From Deltaproteobacteria bacterium (GTDB lineage: Bacteria > Desulfobacterota > GWC2-55-46 > S146-70 > JAUXIU01), in contig JAUXIU010000008.1 of the NCBI GenBank assembly GCA_030620895.1, forward strand, positions 1-14,508: a stretch of DNA of 14,508 nucleotides. Direction: 5' to 3'. Every line of letters begins with the position of its first letter. The first letter of the stretch is position 1. This document shows positions 5,944-12,858 of the stretch, one piece after another. Position numbers and translations under genes: made by a program. The notes beneath the pieces were generated by a model that was given only the letters and a program-made list of their open reading frames with translations, searched no databases and was not told where the DNA came from.

Positions 5944-6923
5944 TGCCCATCGTAATCAATTACAAAGACGATGCCGCCTGGCATGAATTAAGACTGCAGG
6001 ATATCACCAGCACAGATAGTCCCGCCCTTTTCAACCTCTCACCATACCTATCAGAATTCGAGCTCTGGTATCGAAAGTCTGATAAGACTCTGGTTGAATT
6101 CCCAGACAACGAAAGAATGAGATGGGGCAGACGCCTTGAGTCAAGCATTGCTAAGGGCATAGCTGAGGATGAAGGGATGAAAGTACGCGCACTCAACTGC
6201 TACTATCGCCACACCAAGGAGTCTCGCATGGGATGCACCTGTGACTTTGAGATTGTAAGCCATGACGAGGGACCAGGGATATTGGAGATTAAGAACGTGG
6301 ACTATCTGGTCTATCGAGACCAATGGACTGAGGACGAAGCTCCCACACATATAGAGATACAGCTACAGCATCAACTTGAGGTCCTCGATCGGGAGTGGGG
6401 ATATATAGTTGCCCTAGTTGGTGGCAATCGCCTATATAAAATCAAGAGGATGCGGGATAGAGAAATGGGGCAGAGTATCAGGGAGGCTGTGTCAGCATTC
6501 TGGCTGAGTATTGCTAACGGCCAGGAGCCAGAGCCTAATTTTGATAACGATGCGGACTTTATTATCTCGATGCACCAGAAGTGCGGGGGGAAATTCAAGA
6601 AGGATGATAGCTTTGAGAATGAATTTATCGCCTATACTGAGGCTAGAGAGGCAGTAAAGACAGCCGAGGCACACCAGGAGGGTCTCAAGGCATCAATTCT
6701 AATACAGGTAGGTGACGAGTACGCCAAGATCGAAGCGGGCGAATACAGGCTATCCTGTGGCCTCACAAAGGGTAGTGCAGGGAGGCTCGTCACCCCTGAA
6801 ATGGTGGGAACTCATATCAACCCAAGGAAGGGTTTTAGACTCTTCCGGATAAATAAGATTGGAGAGAAGAAAGATGTGGAGAAAGACGTAGCAACCAATG
6901 AGACGGAGATACCAACGTTTTAA
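5943..6923 (+). CDS. YqaJ-family viral recombination exonuclease
   Basis: A 326-residue nuclease of the YqaJ/lambda-exonuclease type, which digests one strand of double-stranded DNA to expose single strands for annealing. Family marks: WHELRLQDITSTDSPALF (13-30), MRWGRRLESSIAKGIAE with E66, MGCTCDF with D101, and GILEIKNVD with E115 and K117 (ExK), followed by a QLQHQLEVL helix. Length is normal for the family plus an extra C-terminal region of about 100 residues containing a helical segment (EAREAVKTAEAHQEG). The start has TAGGAGG four bases upstream. RecT is encoded three genes downstream, the standard partner, so the two probably act as a phage recombination pair. Confidence 0.92.
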   Translation: MPIVINYKDDAAWHELRLQDITSTDSPALFNLSPYLSEFELWYRKSDKTLVEFPDNERMRWGRRLESSIAKGIAEDEGMKVRALNCYYRHTKESRMGCTCDFEIVSHDEGPGILEIKNVDYLVYRDQWTEDEAPTHIEIQLQHQLEVLDREWGYIVALVGGNRLYKIKRMRDREMGQSIREAVSAFWLSIANGQEPEPNFDNDADFIISMHQKCGGKFKKDDSFENEFIAYTEAREAVKTAEAHQEGLKASILIQVGDEYAKIEAGEYRLSCGLTKGSAGRLVTPEMVGTHINPRKGFRLFRINKIGEKKDVEKDVATNETEIPTF

Positions 6924-6934
6924 GGAGGTAACCA

Positions 6935-7300
6935 GTGGTTTCTACTCCCGATAAGATTCTTTCAGTCATTAATTCTATCTTTGAGATAACAACACGAGAG
7001 GAATTTAATCAGATGTTGGCAGAAAATGATATAAAGGAAGACGTGGTTGGGAAGACATGGGTTAAGCCTTTGGGAGGTCTGGATGGATATTATGTTTATA
7101 GAATCAATTATACTAAGCCGTGGAAAGGAGGATATTGTTTCGCTCAAGTTGAGATAGACATAGAATTGCTAGATCTATTCGACGATAATCCAAAAAAACA
7201 AGATGAATTTATAGTAAGCGAATGCAAGCCTTATATTGAAGCACTTCTACAAAAATATAGAAAACAGGAGGTAACATGGAAGAAGAAGCTGTCCAAATAA
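6935..7300 (+). CDS. Hypothetical protein between YqaJ and RecT
   Basis: A 121-residue protein starting with GTG at 6935, five bases after a very strong site (TAAGGAGGT) that itself overlaps the stop of the exonuclease gene. The N-terminal half is helical and acidic (IFEITTREEFNQMLAENDIK), then a stretch rich in aromatic residues and glycine (GGLDGYYVYRINYTKPWKGG) suggests strands. The C-terminus is basic. The last eight codons overlap the start of the next gene in another frame. I do not recognise a family; its place inside the recombination operon is the only hint. Confidence 0.72.
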   Translation: MVSTPDKILSVINSIFEITTREEFNQMLAENDIKEDVVGKTWVKPLGGLDGYYVYRINYTKPWKGGYCFAQVEIDIELLDLFDDNPKKQDEFIVSECKPYIEALLQKYRKQEVTWKKKLSK

Positions 7301-7944
7301 ATCTAAGATGTAAGGGTAGGGATGAAGACGCTCTCTCGACGAGAGCTACACAACTTCTTGATGCGGCACGCAGAGCTGTGATAAACTCACCGGAGAATGA
7401 GGGTAAGGGTACAGACCTTGCCAAGCTCTTCAGAGTCGCCATCAGGAAGACAGACGAAGAGCGGAAGTATCTTGTGGGTCCTTTCAACACTGGAGTCAGG
7501 AGGATCAACGATAGGTTCAAGCTTATACTAGGCCCGCTAGAAGAGGGCAAGGTCATAACCGACAAGAAGTTACTTGACTATAAGCTAGAATGTCAAAAGA
7601 AGCTAGATGCTGAGGAGGCTAAAAAACGGGAGGCAGAAGATAAGGCAAGGAAAAAGGCTGAGGCAAAGAGGAAAAAAGATGGCTTTGTTGATGAATCGGC
7701 GCCAGTCGAACAGGAAGTTTTTGATAATATCCCCGTAAAACGTGAGCCCACTCGCTCTAACTTCGGCACCAGCAGTATAAGGAAGGATTGGGTGTATGAG
7801 GTTACGGATATTGCAGCACTTGCCCAGGCTATGCCAGGACTTGTTTCAGAGAATGCTGTGGAGATTAACAAGCTTATAACAGCCGGAGAACGAGAGATAA
7901 TAGGATTGAGGATATATCAGAAGGAAAGATTGAGCGTAAGATAA
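7276..7944 (+). CDS. Coiled-coil phage protein of the recombination operon
   Basis: A 222-residue protein starting at the ATG at 7276, with CAGGAGGTAAC directly upstream and within the end of the previous gene. Residues 105-140 are a lysine- and glutamate-rich helix (for example EAKKREAEDKARKKAEAKRK) likely to form a coiled coil. The C-terminal 50 residues (DWVYEVTDIAALAQAMPGLV, then GEREIIGLRIYQKERLSVR) resemble the closing segment of uncharacterised phage proteins that I recall near RecT or exonuclease genes ('F-EVVD...ALP..LV...IPGVRI......VR'). No catalytic motif is visible. A DNA- or partner-binding accessory role is possible but inferred. Confidence 0.75.
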   Translation: MEEEAVQINLRCKGRDEDALSTRATQLLDAARRAVINSPENEGKGTDLAKLFRVAIRKTDEERKYLVGPFNTGVRRINDRFKLILGPLEEGKVITDKKLLDYKLECQKKLDAEEAKKREAEDKARKKAEAKRKKDGFVDESAPVEQEVFDNIPVKREPTRSNFGTSSIRKDWVYEVTDIAALAQAMPGLVSENAVEINKLITAGEREIIGLRIYQKERLSVR

Positions 7945-7947
7945 CAG

Positions 7948-8020
7948 GTTGGTGGGGCGAAGTCGGGATAGGTTGGGGTTCAACTCCCCGTAAACAAAAC
8001 CTATATTTCGCCTCACTAGC
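7948..8020 (+). ncRNA. Structured RNA element in the leader of recT
   Basis: The 95-base gap before recT folds into one long structure. Bases 7948-7963 pair with 8005-8020 in a continuous 16-bp stem (12 Watson-Crick, 4 G-U). After a four-base 5' bulge (CGGG, 7964-7967), ATAGGTT (7968-7974) pairs perfectly with AACCTAT (7998-8004). Stacked on this, GGGG (7975-7978) pairs with CCCC (7986-7989) around the loop TTCAACT, which fits the tRNA T-loop consensus. CGGG could also pair with CCCG (7987-7990). The downstream strand contains GCCTC (8010-8014), complementary to GAGGC in the recT ribosome binding site (8030-8034), so a switch is possible. No U-run follows, so it is not an intrinsic terminator. 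I recognise no known riboswitch. Confidence 0.5.
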
Positions 8021-8039
8021 ACAACACAGGAGGCAAACC

Positions 8040-8957
8040 ATGACGAAAGCTATATCGATTTTAGAGGAAAGATGTAAGCTACTCCAAAGCGAAGCAGTAC
8101 AGAAGCAGATTAAGTCTGTTCTACCGGAGCATATCAGCATCAAGAAGTTTACCCGGGCTACACTGATAGCTATTCAAAACAATCCCGACCTTGCAGGGCC
8201 GAACGTAGACGGAAGAAGTTTGTTTAATGCCTGTGTCAAGGCAGCATCGGATGGACTTATCCCTGACGGAAGAGAGGCGGCTCTGGTTCTATTTAATACA
8301 AAGACCGGCAAGAGGGCAGTGCAATACATACCTATGGTATTAGGAGTCATCAAGAGAGCCCGCAATAGTGGAGATATATCTTCTATATCAGCCAATGTTG
8401 TAAGAGAGAATGATGTTTACTCTCGCAGGATGGGAGACAACGAGGAAATTATCCATGAGTTGCCGAAGGAAGGGGCTGACAGAGGCAAGATAGTAGCGGT
8501 CTATGCCATTGCTCACTTGAAGGATGGCTCGATCGAACGTGAGTGGATGACATTTGAGCAAATTGAAAAGAGGCGTCTTATCTCTCGTTCCGGTGCAGAA
8601 AAGGATGGCAGTCCAAAGGGTATCTGGTTGAAATGGTATGAGGAAATGGCTGAGAAGACTGTTATGCATCGTCTATGTCGCAGACTCCCAATGAGCCCAG
8701 ACATAGAGAAGATCGTCAGGCGTATTGAAGAGGAGTATGAGTTCGGTCCGGCCCTGCCAGCACCAGAAGAGACACCGGCATTGCCCGAGACAACAGAGCC
8801 GGAAGAAGCACAAGAAGAGAAAGGCCAGACCAAGGCGGCCAAGAAGGTAAAGGCAGCGGCAAAGAAAAAGACTGAGGAAGAGAAGGAGGTAGTCGAGGGC
8901 GAACCGCCCTTGACAAGTGAGGAGGACATTCCATTCGGGGAAGATGCGCCGATATAA
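8040..8957 (+). CDS. recT: RecT-family single-strand annealing protein
   Basis: A 305-residue protein. Residues 1-235 form a RecT core: a leading helix, then DGRSLFNACVKAASDGLIPD, EAALVLFNTKTGKRAVQYIP, MVLGVIKRARNSGDISSISA, VVRENDVY, EREWMTFEQIEKRR and EEMAEKTVMHRLCRRLP, all in family order. RecT coats single-stranded DNA exposed by an exonuclease (here the YqaJ protein) and anneals it to a complementary strand. The last 65 residues are a charged, low-complexity tail: a proline/glutamate stretch, a lysine/alanine stretch (KAAKKVKAAAKKKTEEEKE) and an acidic end containing EEDIPF (294-299), which resembles the DDDIPF tip of bacterial SSB. The ATG at 8040 has GGAGG six bases upstream. Structured spacers lie on both sides of the gene. 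Confidence 0.92.
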   Translation: MTKAISILEERCKLLQSEAVQKQIKSVLPEHISIKKFTRATLIAIQNNPDLAGPNVDGRSLFNACVKAASDGLIPDGREAALVLFNTKTGKRAVQYIPMVLGVIKRARNSGDISSISANVVRENDVYSRRMGDNEEIIHELPKEGADRGKIVAVYAIAHLKDGSIEREWMTFEQIEKRRLISRSGAEKDGSPKGIWLKWYEEMAEKTVMHRLCRRLPMSPDIEKIVRRIEEEYEFGPALPAPEETPALPETTEPEEAQEEKGQTKAAKKVKAAAKKKTEEEKEVVEGEPPLTSEEDIPFGEDAPI

Positions 8958-8964
8958 AAACATA

Positions 8965-9019
8965 ACTGGCGCCCACAGACGGAGGCTTAATTGTAGGAGA
9001 CCAGAGACCTACGGCCAGT
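8965..9019 (+). ncRNA. Possible structured RNA between recT and the next gene
   Basis: In the 89-base gap after recT, ACTGGC (8965-8970) pairs perfectly with GCCAGT (9014-9019), and inside it GTAGG (8993-8997) pairs with CCTAC (9008-9012) around a purine-rich loop of ten bases. A short GCC (8971-8973) with GGC (8984-8986) could complete a three-way junction. Stems are short, so this is weaker than the element before recT. No U-run follows, so it is not a terminator. The next gene's site AAAGGAG lies 16 bases downstream of the outer stem. Confidence 0.3.
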
Positions 9020-9046
9020 AAAATTTAACTATAAAAGGAGAACGCT

Positions 9047-9385
9047 ATGGGAGAGGAAGAGAAGGATAAAACAGAGCCGGTAGACCCTGTACCAGAAGAG
9101 AAAAAGAAAGATTATGTGCATGGCGATATGACCGAAGTCCCCACACGGGAGGAAGAAACGCCACCGGAAGAGCAACCCGAGGCTCAGGTAGAACCAATCA
9201 TCACCATCTTTCCAGGACCAAAAGGGTTGATAGTTAAATACAGGAAAGGATTACCAGTACATGAAGCGAGAGGCATTCTCAAGGAAGTAGATTCTATGTT
9301 ACAAATAAATACTATTGTAAACCACATGAAAGCCCTGTTCAATCCCAGGATCGTCAAGCCTGCATTTAGAGGTGTTAAACACTAA
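9047..9385 (+). CDS. Small acidic phage protein, last gene of the rightward operon
   Basis: A 112-residue protein of unknown function. The first 50 residues are rich in E, P and K with no hydrophobic core (for example EEEKDKTEPVDPVPEEKKK), so probably disordered. Residues 51-105 look folded: a strand-rich segment IITIFPGPKGLIVKYRKG and then a helix (HEARGILKEVDSMLQINTIV) with a basic end. The ATG at 9047 has AAAAGGAG six bases upstream. Its stop codon overlaps the stop of the convergent minus-strand gene, with no terminator between them. Position after RecT suggests a recombination or single-strand-DNA accessory role, inferred only. Confidence 0.68.
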   Translation: MGEEEKDKTEPVDPVPEEKKKDYVHGDMTEVPTREEETPPEEQPEAQVEPIITIFPGPKGLIVKYRKGLPVHEARGILKEVDSMLQINTIVNHMKALFNPRIVKPAFRGVKH

Positions 9386-9651
9386 GCCGGCTTGAATCTA
9401 CCACCCCACTGAAGCAGACGTCGTTTATTCCAACCATGCAGCGTCTGCCGTGGGGACTTGGCTATCGCTACAATCATCGCACCACCCTTACCCATCCAGT
9501 CGCCCATCCAGCCAGGACCCATCCAGTCACCCATATATCCTCGGCTTACACCAGTGGTTGGCGGTACAGCCTCGTCTTGCTGCCCCATCCAGTCACCTAG
9601 CCAGTCGCCCATCCAACCACCCATGTAGCCACTGTTAGTATCTTTGGGCAT
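9382..9651 (-). CDS. Tetrad-repeat protein rich in W, M and G
   Basis: An 89-residue protein with two runs of four-residue repeats: YMGG WMGD WLGD WMGQ (residues 9-24) and YMGD WMGP G WMGD WMGK (39-55). Each unit is aromatic-(M/L)-G-(D/G/P/Q/K). A 14-residue linker with AVPPTTG separates the runs. The C-terminal third has a short hydrophobic stretch (GGAMIVAIA) and a basic end (WNKRRLLQWGGRFKPA). The start overlaps the tail-fibre stop as TGATG without a separate ribosome binding site, so it should be made by coupled translation and act with the tail protein. I do not know a named family. It could be a virion surface peptide or an assembly factor. The repeated codons argue against a chance frame. 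Confidence 0.6.
   Translation of the reverse strand: MPKDTNSGYMGGWMGDWLGDWMGQQDEAVPPTTGVSRGYMGDWMGPGWMGDWMGKGGAMIVAIAKSPRQTLHGWNKRRLLQWGGRFKPA
9491..9597 (-). repeat. Imperfect direct repeats encoding the WMGD tetrads
   Basis: The forward-strand unit CCCATCCAGTC(G/A)CC occurs at 9491-9504, 9518-9531 and 9584-9597, with partial copies beside them (near 9503-9512 and 9601-9616). They encode the WMGD units of the overlapping gene on the minus strand. Copies differ mainly at third codon positions, as expected for repeats kept by selection on the protein, though replication slippage may also have spread them. Confidence 0.7.
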
Positions 9652-12600
9652 CAGTTACAGCCGGTAAGCGTGAGGGTTACATTGGTGCGATTAAAGCTTG
9701 AGTCCATGACACCTACCACCACGTTAGTATCATCATCTATGTTCCTGAATGTCACAGTGGTGGTTCCCATCCCTGATGACTTTCCGAGTTGCGTGGCTGC
9801 CACGGCACATAAGACTTCTTGCACTGTTCGAGTCCCATCTACTGTATCAGTGAGCTTTATGGGTGCATAGTTACCCTGGGCTGTAGCAAGCGTAGTGCCA
9901 TCAGCTCCTGTAATGGTGTCAAGGTCAGTCTGAGCTGTGGCTAAGCCTGTTGCGAGTGCCAAATTATCTACATTAATAGCAGCCGAGCCAGCACCAGTTA
10001 AACTATATGCCCCGCTTGCATTACCGTGTAACATAACGGAAGGGCCGATGATATGATTCTCATTTCCATTTACCTCATTTATACCCCATCCAGTAGAGCC
10101 AAAAATAACCACACCCTTGCCATTTCCTATAATAACATTGTCGGTAGCCCCTGTATCATCTGAATCGTCAATCCTGATACCATCAGAATCAGCACCTATG
10201 ATAACTAAATTCCACAGCATATTCCTCATGGCATCTCCACCAGTCGTTCCTTTAATATAGATGGCAGCGTCTGAACCTCCGCCACCTACATCTTCTAAAG
10301 TCACATCATGTACTCTAGAGTTAGAGCTGGTGTTTAACTCTATGCCATACTTTTGCGCTACATCAACCCAGACATCGTGGATATATGCGAAGTCTCCTGT
10401 TACAACAATAGCTGACTTGGCCCCCGTTGCTGCGGTATTTACAATCATTCCGCTTACTTCTACTCCTTCGGCAGATATAGTTACCGTATCAGAGGCGGTT
10501 GTATCAGCCTCTATTTTAAAGTCTCGGCCAGGGCCTCTGAGGAATGTATAAGCCTTTGATATGGTTATCTCTTCATTGCTAACAGTTTGAGCAGTTGAGG
10601 CATCCGCAACCGCATGTATTACGTCATGGTTATTCGCTACTGCTTTATTGGTTTGTATGTAGGCAAACGTGGCACAACGTCTGGCAGGAGTTTCGCAATC
10701 ATTTGAATCACTACCGCCTGAAGGCCCCCAATAAAAGTGATTCCCCGTAGCGCTGTGGTGTCCTCTTTGAGATTCAATTGTATTGATTATATCAGTATTG
10801 ATCTGAGCTACATCTATTCTTGCATCGTCATGCAGAGTTAAATTAGTAATTCCTGAAACAGTAAAGTTACCTCTTACATGAACTACGCCACCCGTATTTG
10901 TTCCTTCTACAACTTGCCCCCATCCTTCTATTGAGGCTGTATCCGTTCCAGTATCGCCCATACTTTCAAGCTGAATCCCGCCTGAATAACCTCTCATGTT
11001 GAGATTAGTGTCCCCAACTGATGTGCCAAAATCAAATACAGGAGTAGAGGTACCAGCTATCCTGGACATACTATGATTGATAAACCAATCCCCAGCCCCT
11101 GAATTAGTTATAGTGCCAGATAAAAAAGCCCGCCTCATTATTGATGGTGCGAGAGTGACGTCACCTATGGGAGTGTCTTCAAAGACAGTGCTCCCGCCAG
11201 TACCCGTTCCAGTTACCGTTCCACCAAAGATAAAGGCCGATGCTATAGATTGGCCACCCAGAGCCAACGTGTACCCTTGCCCGACAATCCAATAATTATC
11301 ACTATTCCCTGTAAGTGTGATTGCCGAACCATTCGCAATATGAAAACGTGTTATATTAAGCTGTCCTGACAATGTAAGCGCTGCAGCCCATGTTGAAACA
11401 GGATTATCTGCTGTGCCATCTACAAAACTTTCAGTATTCGTATTGCTGGCATTTGTATCAACCCATATTGCGCCCGCAGCATATCCGACTGTTCTATTGA
11501 CAATCGCATACTCAACAAATATCTGGTCTACAAGTAATTTAGATGTAGCCGTTAAAGATACGCTACCAGTCAAATATCTGATACGAACCAGACCTACGTT
11601 TGCACCAGCCCCAACATGAGCTGTGAATAATGTATAAGTATCGGTTTCAAGGCTTGTGCCAGAAGTCAATGTACCAATTTGATCCCAAGCCGTCCCACCC
11701 CAATTATAAGCCCAAACAGTTAGATTCTTGGCTGCACCTCCGCCCTTGTCTAGATAATGGTGTGCGGTAATACCCGTTGTAATGCCATCGCCACCTATAT
11801 TAAATTCATAATAAGCTTCTATCTTTTCAGTGCCGCCATCGTTTATAGCCTCCAGGTCATGGGTAACGTCATCAAGGGCGTGGGTGCTATCTTCATCGTT
11901 AGCCTCATTTTCACCAGAGGTTATTACAAAGCCATTTGGAGCATCTTTAGCTGGAGTTGATACGGTAGCTCCCGTTAATGCAATATTGGAAAGTTGTTGT
12001 TGAGTGGCGGGGAAGGTGTCGCCTGTAAGGCCTGTAGTATCGTATTGATTGACTAAATTTGCATGAGCCGTTGCACCTAAATAACCGTCCCCTGACTGAA
12101 CGGTATGACCTACAAGAGAAGCTACGCTACCGTCAACATTACCACCTATATCACCATCTGCGGCAACATTGAGTTGTCTATTTGCAAGGGTAGCTTTTAA
12201 GGCATTTTCTGCTAAAATATAAACTTTATCGGTGGTAGCTATGGTAAAGATGGCAGGATCATATAGAAGCGTTACTGTCTTTGAACCACCCGTATAATTG
12301 GAAATCAAACCAATGGCTTTTTGGGCAGAGGTTGACGCATCTTCAATAACGATGGTAGCGTTATTGTAGGCATTGTCATCAGCGCTTCCAGCGTTCAGGG
12401 TGAAACTCGTCTGACTGGCCAAGGTCGCTATAGTCGTATCTGCCAGTAAAAGTCTGTCTGTAGCACTACCACCCCCCGTACACTCACCAGAAGCAAGGAC
12501 TTCAAAGTTATCTATGCCACCAATAATAACACTGTCAACTGTCCCTTTCCACTTAACGCTCCACATGCCCACAGGGTCTGCACCACCGACTGTAAGCGAA

Positions 12601-12848
12601 GCCACATACCAACCTGTCTCAGACGCAACCTGACTGATGCTACCATCTGTTATTGTTGAGTCTGTGGCCTGTGCCGAATCTACTATTTTGGCCTCTTTAG
12701 ATGTTGCGGCCGAAGCCGTACCATCACTCGCTTTAAAGAAAACATATAATGGAATAGTGCCACCCTGGTCAACACATCCTACATAATCGGCATTGGCGTT
12801 GATGGTTAATGCAAGTATGAATATCAGGCTTAATAATATTTTCTTCAT
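9651..12848 (-). CDS. Tail-fibre-like beta-helix protein with a signal peptide
   Basis: A 1065-residue protein. Residues 1-20 (MKKILLSLIFILALTINANA) form a clear Sec signal peptide with cleavage at ANA-D21. Residues 21-105 resemble phage virion modules (TIPLYVFFKASDGT, then GWYVASLTV and WSVKWKG). A segment near residues 130-210 (LASQTSFTLNAGSADDNAYN) is another module common in phage tails. From about residue 455 (AIWVDTNASNTNTESFVDGT) to 990 the sequence is threonine-, glycine- and valine-rich with short strand repeats, fitting a right-handed parallel beta helix; a second entry point near 703 reads YWGPSGGSDSNDC. The last 65 residues (RTVQEVLCAVAATQLGK, then TVTFRNIDDDTN) match a frequent tail C-terminal domain. 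TAAGGAG lies just upstream of the ATG. It probably binds or degrades host surface glycans. Confidence 0.8.
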   Translation of the reverse strand: MKKILLSLIFILALTINANADYVGCVDQGGTIPLYVFFKASDGTASAATSKEAKIVDSAQATDSTITDGSISQVASETGWYVASLTVGGADPVGMWSVKWKGTVDSVIIGGIDNFEVLASGECTGGGSATDRLLLADTTIATLASQTSFTLNAGSADDNAYNNATIVIEDASTSAQKAIGLISNYTGGSKTVTLLYDPAIFTIATTDKVYILAENALKATLANRQLNVAADGDIGGNVDGSVASLVGHTVQSGDGYLGATAHANLVNQYDTTGLTGDTFPATQQQLSNIALTGATVSTPAKDAPNGFVITSGENEANDEDSTHALDDVTHDLEAINDGGTEKIEAYYEFNIGGDGITTGITAHHYLDKGGGAAKNLTVWAYNWGGTAWDQIGTLTSGTSLETDTYTLFTAHVGAGANVGLVRIRYLTGSVSLTATSKLLVDQIFVEYAIVNRTVGYAAGAIWVDTNASNTNTESFVDGTADNPVSTWAAALTLSGQLNITRFHIANGSAITLTGNSDNYWIVGQGYTLALGGQSIASAFIFGGTVTGTGTGGSTVFEDTPIGDVTLAPSIMRRAFLSGTITNSGAGDWFINHSMSRIAGTSTPVFDFGTSVGDTNLNMRGYSGGIQLESMGDTGTDTASIEGWGQVVEGTNTGGVVHVRGNFTVSGITNLTLHDDARIDVAQINTDIINTIESQRGHHSATGNHFYWGPSGGSDSNDCETPARRCATFAYIQTNKAVANNHDVIHAVADASTAQTVSNEEITISKAYTFLRGPGRDFKIEADTTASDTVTISAEGVEVSGMIVNTAATGAKSAIVVTGDFAYIHDVWVDVAQKYGIELNTSSNSRVHDVTLEDVGGGGSDAAIYIKGTTGGDAMRNMLWNLVIIGADSDGIRIDDSDDTGATDNVIIGNGKGVVIFGSTGWGINEVNGNENHIIGPSVMLHGNASGAYSLTGAGSAAINVDNLALATGLATAQTDLDTITGADGTTLATAQGNYAPIKLTDTVDGTRTVQEVLCAVAATQLGKSSGMGTTTVTFRNIDDDTNVVVGVMDSSFNRTNVTLTLTGCN

Positions 12849-12858
12849 AGTATTCTCC

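Noticed and set aside
7970..8000. A tRNA gene, suggested by a perfect T-arm-like hairpin GGGGTTCAACTCCCC
   Set aside because: No acceptor strand, D-arm or anticodon arm fits upstream: the sequence after the T-arm (TAAACAA) has no partner in the 80 bases before it, and the flanks pair into a different long hairpin.
7968..8004. A phage attachment site, because integrases often use tRNA T-arm sequence as a core
   Set aside because: No integrase or excisionase gene is visible, and the sequence sits inside an operon just before recT; the pairing of its flanks explains it better as structured RNA.
8513..8929. A 138-codon minus-strand frame, plus neighbours at 8673-8963 and 8716-8976
   Set aside because: They are antisense to the low-complexity tail of RecT; their serine, leucine and phenylalanine runs only mirror its lysine and glutamate codons, and none has a ribosome binding site.
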